Source: Setaria digitata (taxonomy: Eukaryota; Nematoda; Chromadorea; Rhabditida; Setariidae). Taken from it: 64,000 nt of DNA. This document shows, one piece after another, positions 1 to 12,272 of the stretch. The translations under genes were made by a program, and so were the position numbers. Position 1 is the first letter of the stretch. Each line of letters begins with the position of its first letter. The notes beneath the pieces are model-generated. The model was not told the DNA's origin. It worked only from the letters and a program-made list of their open reading frames with translations, and did no database searches. Where the stretch lies: assembly GCA_003640385.1 (NCBI GenBank), contig RCAB01000094.1, positions 62,001 through 126,000 of the forward strand, given 5' to 3'.

Positions 1-1541
1 TTAGGATAAGACTAGAACTTTCAGGACTTAGAATAGTCTTCATCTTCTTTCAGGATGCAGCCACTTTTATATTCTGTTTTCAGGAGTAGTAGTGTATCGT
101 TTTTTTTCATCATACATTATCATACACGTGTCGCAGTGTCTCTCATCCTTTGATGATTCAAATTAATTAATCCTTCTTTTTTTCTTATTTTCATGCATGT
201 ATTGTTCTGAATTTTGTTAATATTAGAAAAAAAAAACCATTATTGTTTTTTTTTTTTTTTTTTTTTGAAATAGAATAAATTTAATTAATGCTCCTTTTTT
301 CTTTTCAATTTGAAACATCTTCAGCAATAGAGTTATTTCGGTTATTTGCTGATACAAATTTTACATATCAATTTTCTCCGATTATACGAGCTACTTTTTT
401 TTTTTTCTTTTTCAAAAACTGACCTAATAAAATTGTCAATTTTCCCTAACCCATTTTATCCTCATTTACACATCTACCACTTTAGCATATATTCAAAAAT
501 ATGAAATACAATAGGAGTATGAATTCTCATTTATTTCATATATTATAATATAAAAGGATAAGAAAAAGGAAAAGAAAAAAAAAAAAAAAAAAAAAAAAAA
601 CTTACTGCTATGTAAAAGAATTTATTTATTGTTTTTTGTTCATCAGTACGCTAAAAGTTAGACATTTACAAAAAATTTATTAAAAAATATTTTACAAACT
701 CAAAAAATTGAATCGAAGAATTAATTAAAAGTTATTCCCATAATTTTTCCTGAACTAGATGCTTTTTTGCTGAAAGAATCTCTCCCAAAAGTTTCCAAAA
801 GGATTTAGAATCTACAATGGTAAATGAATATTTGGATAAAATATATGTATGTCCGAATTGGCAAAATGCTCCCAAACCTATAAAAGATCAAATTTCGTTG
901 TTATTCAATCATTCTGATTGCTATTTAGCGACATGTGATTGTTGATTACAATGGTTGGTTTCTTGTCAAATCGTAAATCTTATCACGCTTTGCATTCTCT
1001 CTGCAAATGGTAGAATCTTTTTTTTTTTTTTCTTTTTTTTTGCTTAATAACTATAATTAAAGGAAAATAATAATACTATCTAGTCGTTGTTGTTAATTTC
1101 TTAACACGATATTCTCAGTTAACCTGGAAAAAATTACTGTTATATGCTAGAATGTAGGTCTATTTTCACATTACCATCTTTATGATCGTAAAATATTTTT
1201 TATGTATATTTAATTTGCAACAAAAATTTAATGTATAATTACTGAGGAATTCCACTGCACAGTGTATTTTTTGAATGAACAGAAAAATTGGAATGTGAAT
1301 TCATTTTCTTACATTTTTGAAGTGATGATCTTTTTAGAAATAGCGAAACTGGAGTTGTTCTTTTGCCGGAACGGAATGCGGGTTTCTGTGGACCAGTTTC
1401 AGGAATAATTATGTTGCGTACATGCCTGAAGCATACGGTCGGGCTGCTGCCTACCACAACTTATATTCAGTCAGTGGATAGAAATTCGTCCTTTATTCTG
1501 TATAGTGCATTTCTTCCTTGTTTGGATTTAATTTGTTGAAT
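1..1541. other. non-coding upstream region of synaptojanin
   Basis: AT-rich sequence with long poly-T and poly-A runs (about 249-266 and 571-600). No open frame shows a convincing splice pattern. The stretch 1355-1460 is less AT-rich than its surroundings and may hold the core promoter or a 5' untranslated exon. An acceptor-like TGTATAG ends near 1505, just before the first synaptojanin codons, and could take a spliced leader. The promoter role is inference. Confidence 0.5.
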
Positions 1542-4500
1542 ATGTCACATCGTTCCGCTATCCGAATCGCTCATCGGGACATCTCGTCGGAACCGTATAG
1601 TATCACTGTGGAATCCCACAGAACAAGAAAGATGCTGCTATTTCAATCTTCAGCTATTACGACAATTTGTATGTTCTTAGCAATTTTCGTGAGATTTCGT
1701 TTCAGAAACTTTGAATCCTTCTGAAATTATAGGAATAATATGGTCAGCAAATTTTTTTTTTTTATATTCAAGGCAGGATTCATTTGTTTTTTGATTTTCC
1801 GAGAATTTTTTTTTTTTATTTTTTTTGAGTAAAACAATTTGCTACGTAGGTAACAAAAAACTAGTATGTGAATCCGTATATTGATCTTCTGTTTGCAGCC
1901 GACAATGATTCAGTGTTAAAATTAAGAAGAAACTATACAAAACTTTTGGATGCCAGAGGCTTAGTGGGTGTATTACGCACAGACCAAGGTTCCTTTCTTC
2001 CTATTTCTTTGTTTTGCAAGAATTTTATAATACCTTGAAATTTATCCAAAATTTTGATTTAAATGCAGGTACAGTTATGTCAATGAATATTTCCATGCCA
2101 CTATTAAAAGCTTCAGATGATGCCCACTTATTAGCAGTCACTGAAGATGAAAGTGTTGGTGAATTACGCAATTGTAAAATTTATCGAATTTGGGGCGTAA
2201 ATGCGATATCACTGAAGGGACCAACTTCTACAAATCCACCGGATTCACGGATAAGTGATGTGAATTGTGAAGCTATTTTCAATTTCAATTATTTTGAATA
2301 AATCCAGCATAGAAGTTGATTGTAAGAGATTGGTTTAAAGCAATAACTTAAATTTGCTCGAGCTAGTATCTCAAAAATTGCCTGGCCTTGGAGAATGACA
2401 GATATTATTCGATCATTTTTTCAGTTTTCCAGAGTTTTGTTTGAGTCCTTTTGAATCTCAGATTTAATTTATTGCAGGTGCTGCGTTTATTTTCTTCCGG
2501 AACTTTCTATTATGCCTCTCAGGATGACCCCAGTCGAAATATTGATCTAACCGTCAGATCTCATAAATGCTCAAATTCTTTGGACGGTGACAGGCGTTTC
2601 TTTTGGTTAGTTATATTATTAAAGCTAATACTACCACTTAAGCAGTGTTCATTTCAACTGTCAAGAAGATAAACTGTTCAGGAATAAACATCTACATTAT
2701 CCGTTGAAGCGATACAAAATTGATGCAAATGAATGGCTGTTACGGATGATTTGCGGTGCAGTCGTCATATGTCAAGTGTATGTGGGACAGCAAAGAGCTA
2801 CAGTCGCACTGATTTCTCGTTTAAGTTGTGAACGAGTTGGAACACGTTTCAACGTACGTGGTGTAGACAACGATGGCCATGTCGCTAATTTTGTTGAAAC
2901 TGAGCAGGTAATTGGAAATGCCTAGGTCTTCATAACGTATTGCTATTTGGCAATGAATATTTCATTTTACAAATGACTTTATTTTCCATTTTATACATTT
3001 AACAGATTTTAAATATATTCTATGATTGATATTTTTTTTTGCAGCTTATTACTGTGGGTGCCGATGAAATCTCATTTGTTCAGATAAGAGGATCTGTTCC
3101 TCTATTTTGGGAACAGCCCGGTATTAACGTTGGTTCGCATAAAGTGAAATTAAGGGCTTTTGAGGCTTCTGCTCCGGCATTTAACAGGTTTGCTGTTAAA
3201 AGAAACACAGAAAATCAGTTCCTCTTTTCAAGGATTATCGCTTGGAAAAATTTTTTCGAATTACTCATTCCGCTGCTCTATGTTTCAGTTTTCAGACATT
3301 TTCGTTCACTGAAAGACGAATATGGTGAGATAACTATTGTAAACCTTTTGGGTTCTAAAGAAGGTGAAACGTTGTTATCAAAGGCATATGAAGTTTGTTT
3401 TGCTTCGTTATACAGCATCTTAGGCCATTTGCTAATTTTTTTTTTTTTTTTTTCTTTTTTCTTTTCTTTCCTCAACTACACTAAGTTGATGGAGGTCAGT
3501 TTTCCGCACAATGTATAAAGTTTCAGTGAAATTTTGAAAAATGCAGGACAACTGATAGTGTATATTTTATTTCTTCCTGTGTTGCTTTGGTATGTTTATG
3601 CGCTAACCTTATGTTTGCAGGCGCATTACAAGAATTCCTGTTGTGTTGTGGATTACATTACTTTTGATTATCATGAAGAAAAAAGGAATTGTATGAAATT
3701 ATTGGATAGATTAAAGCCACAACTTATAAAATGCATGTTTTATAGACAGCGGAACGGAAATGTTTTATGGTTTGTTTTAGTTTTCATTTTGTTAACGGTG
3801 ATGAACGACGCAGTTTTTGGCTTCCTTTCTAATAATTTTTATATTTTCTGACTTTTTTAATTTATTAAAATACATTTTATATAATCGTAAGTGATAAGAG
3901 AAGAAGTGAGTTTTCCTGGGGCAACTAAAGTGTTCATTTTTATTATGGATCTCGGTTATCATTCTATAAATGGAGGTGATTGTTATTCTTAATCTCATCC
4001 GGCGTTGGTATAAATGTCATTTAATTAAAATACCAAACTCAGGGAATACTGCTTCATTGCGGTTTTTCTGAGAGTAAAATTGGAGATACTAATTTATGTT
4101 TTATTTAATTAATCCCAGCAGTAATTTTTTCAGCAATCAGAACGGTGTTATTCGGGTTAATTGTCTCGATTGTTTGGATCGAACGAATGCTGTCCAAACT
4201 CTTATAGGACTTCAGGTGGTTTTGTGTCCTCAGTTCACTTTTTTCAGTTTTTATTAATGATATCGAGATTGCAATAATCATTTAACAATATCTTTAGATG
4301 TTGACTTTACAAATGGAAAGCCTCGAAATTGATAAAAAGTATTTTTCGCGATTTGAAGAGCATTTGAAAGATATATGGCAACGAAATGGTGATTCGTGTA
4401 GTGTGATTTACGCTGGCACTGGTGCATTGGAAGGGAAAAGTAAAGTAAATGCAATTTAATCTTGGTATATATATATTAAATTGCAGTGTTCCTTTAACAG

Positions 4501-7500
4501 TAATAATTTGTGATGTTGTTTCAATGTTTAGATGAAAGATGCAAAAAGAACATTGGTGCGGGCAATCCAAAATAATTTTTTGGATGCATCCAAACAAGAA
4601 GCTTTCGAGTTTCTTCTTCATGGTGGGGCATCAATTTATGATAGTTCGTACAGTGAACTAATCTGTATGATGCCGCGGAATATCCTTCTGGGTAAATCAT
4701 AAAAATGGTTCTAATTATATAAAACATGAAGCTTCAAAAAAACTAGAAAGAATTAAGAACTTCCAATTACAAAACAGTACCTGGGAATGGGCGATAAACC
4801 TTAAAAGCTTCAGAAAATTTCATTAGATGCTTCTGTTAAAATCTCATGATTATATGTTTATAATTATATACATGGGTTTTTCATCTTCCAAAAATTTTTC
4901 TAGCAAGTGAGTTTCCTGTTTAAATTCATCAAAACAAATGGTTTAGCGTAATCTTCACTTTTTACAAAAGACGAAATTTATAAGTATAAAAAATAATTTG
5001 AAGGATTATGACACCTTATTTTTATATTTTGTTTTACCATTTATTTTTTTAAGCATTTATTTATCTCCCAGATATTTCAGAATGTCCATCTATCGTAAAA
5101 GATGTAGCGGAACGAAAAATGGAAATGGTTGAAAACGTTTCCTTGACTGTTTGGGTGGGAACTTGGAACGTAAATGGTGGCAAAAATTTCTCTGATGTTG
5201 CTTTTCGGAATCAAACGAACTTGGAAGACTGGTTATTTCCACAACATTTTTCTGGTAAATGCGTATATGAATGTTTTTAAAGGACAAGGCATTTCTTTTA
5301 TCATTGAATTCTGAGCTAAGAAGGAAGTGATTATAATTCTAAGAGTGCTATATTTCTGATTACTAGGATAATGCAGCAATTTACTGTCCATTTTTTCTAT
5401 TACTATTTTGGACTATTCAGTTACGGTTTATTTGTTTAAGTAATTTATCAGTATTTTTTCTTCAGAGTTAGCTGGTGGAAATGCTAGTGCTCCAGATATA
5501 TACGTTGTTGGCCTGGAAGAAATTATAGATTTAAATGCTTCAAATATAGTCAGTGCCAGGCAAGTTCATTTCTTTACTGGTTAAAAAGTTATTGGTGCAG
5601 AAGAAGGTATTTAATGCGGCGGTCATTTTCTGTTTATTAATTTTATTTCTTTGTTATTGATATAACCTTTTTCTCACTAACGTAATGTTTACCATTCCTT
5701 TATGATATTTTATTGTTTCACTTTGCACCATTTGTTTTCAGTACAACGAACCAGCGCGCGTGGGCTATTGGTTTGCGTGAAGCTTTATTAAAACGGAGTA
5801 AATATATATTGTTAGGGTGTGAACAACTTGTTGGCGTTTGTATTTTTGTCTTTATTAAACCTTCACTTGCTGCTGCGGTCCGTGATATGTCGATAAACAG
5901 CGTTAAAACAGGTCTGATTGCTTCTTCTTCTTTTCACGTAATGATTATAATAAATAGCAGAAGTATATGAAAATTTGTTGAGCTATTCCACTTGTTCCAT
6001 AAAGTCATTGTTATTAAGTTAAGACTTAATATGAAGCTAAATTTTGACTTGAAGTGACTGAAAATTCTTTGCAAATCTTACAGAACCATGCTAATTATCT
6101 GAAATGAGCAGTGTAAGATTTAATATTAATCAGGTTGATTTGTAAATTTTCATATTTCGCAGGAATGGGCGGTGCAACAGGGAATAAAGGTTCAGTGGCA
6201 ATGAGTCTAACCATATATTCTACCACGTTTTGCTTTGTCTGTTCACATTTAGCTGCTGGCCAGAATGAAGTGCGTGATCGTAATGAAGACTATATGACTG
6301 CGCTAAGAAAAATTAAATTCTCTCAAGTAATTATCTTTTAACTTTATTTTATGAAAACACTCTTTCGTCCTTCCTTTCATATAAATAGTCTGGAACGCTG
6401 TTGATGGTTGAGCATAGTTTATATTTTAGGGTCGTGGCATTTTGTCGCACGTCGTTGTGTTTTGGCTCGGTGATTTTAATTATCGAATAGCATTATCACG
6501 TGAAGAAGCTGAAGCAGCAATAAAATATGGAAATATAACAGAACTTTCTCGTTATGACCAACTTTCCCAGCAAAAAGCGCTAGGCGAAGTGTGTATTTAT
6601 TTTACTGAAGAATCTAAGTTCGTGCTGTAATATCTGGCATTTTTAAACTGGCTCTTACGTCACCAATAAATATGTATTTTTCTTTTTACAGATTTTCAAG
6701 GATTTCGAAGAGGGACCGCTGAGATTTGCTCCAACTTACAAATACGACACATTTAGTGATGACTATGATACGTCAGAAAAGTGTCGTGTTCCTGCCTGGA
6801 CAGATCGAATTCTTTGGAGAGAAACGAGCGGGACAAAGATTGTGCAATTACTAAAGTAATTTTGATAATTTATCTTAGCTTTTTGTTTATTTAAATTTCC
6901 TGTAGTATCTTTTATTAAAATATAGGGTGTAATCTTATTGTCTCCAGGGAAACTATAATAAAATATAAAAATTTCTTTAGTTATGACCGCGTAGAGTTGA
7001 AAACTTCGGACCATCGACCTGTTTGTGCTTTATTTCGTGTCAATGCCTACAAAATCAATCTTGCAGAATTTGAACTGGTTTTCAGGGATGTGATCAGGTG
7101 TGGTTTTTAAAGTTAATATATTATTTTTGAAAGATTTATTTAATGCTGCTTCTCTGTCAACATCCTACCTAAAAATCTGCTCGCTTATTAGTTGTATGTG
7201 AATAATATGTTTCTAGTTCTACGGGGCCTTCAGATGGAACCGTACTTGTGTCAGTGCGCAATGTGGATAGTTTCCCTCCGGAACTTCATTTTCCTGTTAT
7301 CGGAAAACTTGACTTACTTGGAATAGCACCATCTATTAGCAAGTTCGTTTTTTTATTAACTTTCACACTGTTTCGTAATTAAAGTGATTAATGAAGCGAT
7401 TAATGAAACCGATAGATTAATGACCAAAATCTATAATATAAATTTCCATTTTCGTTATAGGGTTGAATCTGGTGTGTTGTGGTTAATTTTCAACACTTGT

Positions 7501-8214
7501 AATATGGCCTTGGCAGCTTTGAGTTTGGATGGAGTAAGGATTGGAGAATCTGTTCTTAGTGTTCAGTTGTTGACACCGGATTGGACTGAAGTTGAGTATA
7601 CCGAAATGAGTGATATGTTGCGAAATGCACAAGATGACATGAACATGGAATGCATTGAATTGAGAAATGCGGATAATTTCGAAATTAATGGTAATTTTGA
7701 AACCTCGAACTGATGTTAAAAGAACTTTGATCTGTTGTTGGACTGAAAATATGTAGGTAAAACATTCGGATTAATGGAAGTGGGTCCCTTACTTTAAACA
7801 GATACCAATTTTCATCATATTTAAATGTCCAGATGAGGACGACTTATCAATGAAAGGTGGACCTGGTGATCGAATACTTAGACTAAGATGCATTTCTCCA
7901 CTGGATGATCGGAACGAAATGGATCTTTGTCACCTTAATGTGCCGAATGTAGCTCCCAGGTCGGCTTCATCACCTCTACTAAATGATACACAAATACATG
8001 CCTCAGCAGATAATTTTATTACGAGTGTTCAACCAGTACAGCCGATACCACCACGAGCACAACTGCTCCCAGAACATGCTGAATTTAGCATAGCAGTATG
8101 TATTCCACCACCTGTACCACCACGGAGGGAATCGGTGAGAAAATGATTCGTTGTTTAGATTACTGGTAAATTTGAATTAAAAATTTGACCACTCATACAT
8201 TATTATAGGACTAA
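1542..8214 (+). CDS. unc-26: synaptojanin (SAC1 + inositol 5-phosphatase), unc-26 orthologue
   Basis: Phosphoinositide phosphatase that uncoats clathrin-coated vesicles at synapses by removing PI(4,5)P2. Exons, all joining in phase: 1542-1668, 1899-1988, 2069-2259, 2478-2605, 2682-2907, 3045-3187, 3296-3392, 3621-3769, 4134-4215, 4298-4444, 4532-4691, 5072-5254, 5466-5559, 5742-5911, 6163-6326, 6430-6588, 6692-6855, 6981-7097, 7217-7342, 7461-7690, 7833-8134, 8209-8214. The SAC domain is about residues 30-400 with an intact CX5R site (CLDCLDRTN, Cys394 and Arg400). The 5-phosphatase domain is about 530-850, with [32 protein letters not shown] and SDHRPV all present. An RRM-like DUF1866 segment (about 870-960) and a short proline-rich tail ([13 protein letters not shown]) follow. 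About 1084 residues, close to worm UNC-26 length. The intron after 5559 starts with GC. The last exon adds one Asp and the stop, so the exact C-terminus is less sure. Confidence 0.95.
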
Positions 8215-8609
8215 AAGTGTGGACGCAGGATGTAAATAATGGTTGCTTTAAATACTTTTTTAATTAATTTTTCTGTTTTCCTGAATTAAAAAAAAGCACT
8301 ACTAACAGAAAAATTTCTACTGAACCTACCTACCCTTTTACGTTTTAATGGACTTCTAAATTTAGTAGGAATTCTAGATTTAGATAAATTCCTGCAAATT
8401 ACCCGTCCATATGTTTTAGTCCTTTTTTTGTGTGATTATAATTCATACAATTGTATAAATATCTTTTATGTGTATATCTTATTCATAGTATTTTTCAATC
8501 CTTTTTCAAGATTCTAGATTTTCTAAGATTTATCTGAATCCAACGATTCTGTTCCATTGGATTCAGATATTTGAGGGGAACTGTTATTAAATTATTGTGA
8601 AGAAGCATA

Positions 8610-8615
8610 AATAAA
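8610..8615 (+). terminator. polyadenylation signal AATAAA, synaptojanin
   Basis: The first clear AATAAA after the synaptojanin stop, about 400 bases downstream. It suits a 3' untranslated region of ordinary size. Use of this site is inferred. Confidence 0.4.
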
Positions 8616-9315
8616 CAAAGGAATGTCACTTTTCTTTTATATGGAAAGAAATACGATGTATGTAAGATTGAGTTTTGTTTTTTTTTTTTTTTTCGACTTT
8701 CATAGTCAGTTTACCGCTGTGAACATATCGTGCAGAGTTGTGATCTCAAATAGATGTAATACAGTGACCGAAACAAAATTACTGACATACACATAAGCCA
8801 TATCGTTTCTAGCTCATATTGATATTACTTTACTTCAAATGTTGGTGTTCGAGATAAATGCACGTAGATTTTTTGCTGGTAAATTATTTCCCCTCATCCT
8901 AATTGATACAAATTTCTGTATTATTATAAAACTTCTCATTCAACATTAGTGAATCATAAATGGCAGTGCCAGTATAGTTTGTTATTGTGATAACACTACA
9001 GTCGTATGTCATCTCTGCATTTTTTTTTTTTTTTTTTTTCTTTATATAAGCATTAAAATATCCTCAATGACTTCTGTAAGGTACATAAATGCTCAGGTAT
9101 ATCTTTCACGAGAAGATTGATGATTTATACCGTTTGAAACTTCCCAGTCAAATATGGCTTGAAAAATCTCCTCTGAATGCCCACTACCATTTTCTCATAA
9201 TAATGGAAAGTTTTTTATAAATGAATCAGCTATCCTAGGATTTTGTCGGTTACAAGATTTTTTCTCTCTTTTTTTTTTTTTTTTTTTTTTACCGGGAAAG
9301 AATTAAAGAAATTAT

Positions 9316-9579
9316 AGACCACATGAATTTCACAGAGACAGTAATGAGGGAACAGTGTCATATACGGGTCGATGGTCGATTTTTGCGAATAGTGAAGATC
9401 AAAATGATAGCTTAACTTCGAGGCAAATCATTTTAGAGGACTGTGAATTGGATTGTTTGGATTGCTGTCTTGAGAATCATGAAATCAGCACATACCATAA
9501 TACGTATTTGAAGTTGCTAACTCAAATTCCAATTAAAAAAATATTCGAAAGCCGCAAATATCGAAAGAAAAAACAATGA
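9316..9579 (+). other. orphan open frame, possible 3' exon
   Basis: About 87 codons stay open after a TTTCACAG acceptor-like site at 9328-9335 and end in a stop at 9577-9579. The translation is mixed and not low-complexity, with a Cys-rich centre (CELDCLDCC) and a basic end (RKYRKKKQ). It lies between convergent synaptojanin and the P4-ATPase. Joining it to the last long synaptojanin exon fails on phase in this frame. A phase-0 acceptor at AACAG (9352-9356) would give only a 19-residue alternative tail. It may be an alternative terminal exon, a small gene or a chance frame. The rest of 8215-9708 shows nothing but poly-T runs. Confidence 0.25.
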
Positions 9580-9708
9580 AAGGGAAATGGAATATTCATT
9601 TAATATGTAGCATTGAAGATGTAAAACTAAAGAGAGAAAAGAAAAGTTAGGTGAGAACGTACCAGTAACATACAGTGGTTGAATAAATGAATTTAGTAAC
9701 TTAAAAAT

Positions 9709-12239
9709 TCACAGTCGTGTTTCGTTCAACTGTTTACACTTGCTTCTTTTAGTCGTGATAATTTCAGCAGAATCAGTTGAAGATTTTACAAAGGATCCAG
9801 AGTCGAGTGAATTCGGACATGCTAAGCTTCGGAAGGACTGTAAGAACACTTTTTGTTTTACATCAACACTTGGCGAAATAGAAGAAATTATTCCAGTCCG
9901 ATTTACCGCATCCTGTGGAATATCCCTCTGAGTTACTTCATTCCAAATTTTCAGTTTGTCGGGTGTCCTTTCTTCTCCATTCTTTACCTGCAAATCATTT
10001 AATTACTACTGTTGTTGATGCTGATGCTACTGTTAAAATAACATTTTATCTGACTTCGTCATAATTTACCTAAAACTTTTGAGTAATTTGCATTAAAATC
10101 TAAAGACACGTTCGAAAATGTTTCCAAACATATCACGTAAATTTGGTAGCTTAAGAGAAAATAGAAAATTTTTAGGTTAAATTTAACATTATCACTTACA
10201 ATTTGCTTGAACGGAAGTTCCTCATCATCATTAACGATTATATTGTGCAAGTATGATTGGGACATATCAACGATCTCATCCATATTGTTAGGATTCTTCA
10301 CATTCTGTTTGTTATTTTTATATGGGCCTTCTACTTTGAATTCGGTATTCATCTGCTTGGACTCTTCTTTAACTTGTTCCAGAGGTGCTATCTAAATTTT
10401 TCACCACAATAAATTTTTAATCCTAATGTTTTCTTTTCATTTCATCCTCAAGTTTTTTTTCCTATTAGTTCCGGCTCAATATCTTGTTTACCGGTTCTTT
10501 TTTTTTTCTTTTTTTATTTATTTCAATTTGAATTCTTTTTATTCGTTTTAACTTGTCGAAGAAAATATTCCTGAACAGGTAAAACGCTGAAATTGAATCA
10601 AAATTTCAAAAAAGCATACTTTATTACTCCTTTGAGACAAAAGTGTTATTGGTGTAATCACAGTAGTAGCACCTTTTTCAGCTAATTGCCGAATGGGTGA
10701 AATAATCTTCTGTGGTGATAAATGTGGACTGAAATTATGTCAAATTTCTATAACACTCATCAAATTGATTCAAGTTTATTCTGCTAAAGAATAACTGAGA
10801 TGAGATGGTAACAAACCTTCCAGGATTTATCAGTTGTTCCATCTGTTTGAATAATTCTCCTCTGAGAATCAGATCACCGAAGCCTTGTTGATGAGAAAAT
10901 GCATATCCTGAGCGTATTGAAATTCCCCTACTTCGCCGCGCTGTTATGCTACGAGATTTTGCTCTGAAATATAATAAAATAAAAAGTTAAAAAAAAAAAT
11001 TATTTGCCTTCGTTAATCAACTTAAAAAACAAGTATTACCAAAGTTCCACAATTAATTAATTTTAATTGAAATTTAAGGAAAAAATTGGATATATATATA
11101 AAGATTGCATACTTTGTTACTGATTCTGGTTTCTCATCTTCCATGGAAGGTAAAAGTTTCCGTCTCATCCGAAGACGATCAGCATACGTAGGATGCGTAT
11201 CTAACCAAAAAAATCGATTAATAAGTACCGGTAGAAGTAAAATAACGGATACCATCAGAAGAGAGAGCCAAAATTGTAGTGATGTAAAAGCTCGTTGCAT
11301 GACACCGTATGATTGTGCCGATTGTAATTTTGAAACAAGCCGTATAGGTGAAGCTGAAAATTGTAAGTGAAGATTTGGATGTATTATTAAATGACCCAAT
11401 GGAAAATACTGAAATGATCACCTTAATGATAAAGTTAATTTGATTGTTTATGAGTTCCAGAGTGAGTTAGAAATTTGACAGTTCAACTTCTTTTTTTTTT
11501 TTTTTTTGTTAAACACAATTTAAAGAACCATAAATAGCACTTCAATAACTTTTGCTGTTTTTCAATCTTTTGGGAAAAGAAAAGCCGAGAGAAGATTTTT
11601 ATTTGTTCAAATTGTCTGAGAGATCGAAAGATAACGAACCTTCATATAAAATATAGCTAAGGCCAAAATAAAATACTACCGAGCCCCAAATAACAATATG
11701 ATTGAAAATAGTCCAGTAACTTGTATCGAAGGCTATTTGGCCCGTAACAACGATAATTAATGATGTGAAGCATGTAAATGCCAATAGCGAATAATCATTA
11801 AAATCTCGGCCTGTTGAATCCACACCGTTGCAGAATACTCCGTATGGTATAAAAAATATCACCAAAGAACTTGAAATATTACCATTAAATTGAAAGTATT
11901 AAGATTTATGAATTTTCGAAAAATCGTTTGGAAATTGAAATAACACCAGAGAATTGTGTTATAGTTGGTTTAGCTTCAAAAATGCATTTCTTGACAATTT
12001 GAAATTATTAAATAATGGAAATATAAACAGATAACTGAAAGACGAAATTTAAAACGATGAGTCATTTCAAAGTTAAATAATACTTCTGAATACTAAAAGG
12101 ATTCAATCCCATCTCCTTTTTTTATTCTGAGAGAAAATTCGAATGTGGGAACTGTTGCAAAAAATTAAATTTAAATCCAGACTCATATTTTACTCATATA
12201 ATTAATGAACAAAATTTTGATGACAGGTAATTCTCTTCG

Positions 12240-12272
<33 letters not shown>

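Noticed and set aside
1239..1457. 72-codon minus frame upstream of synaptojanin
   Set aside because: No splice sites or conserved composition; it lies in the probable promoter region.
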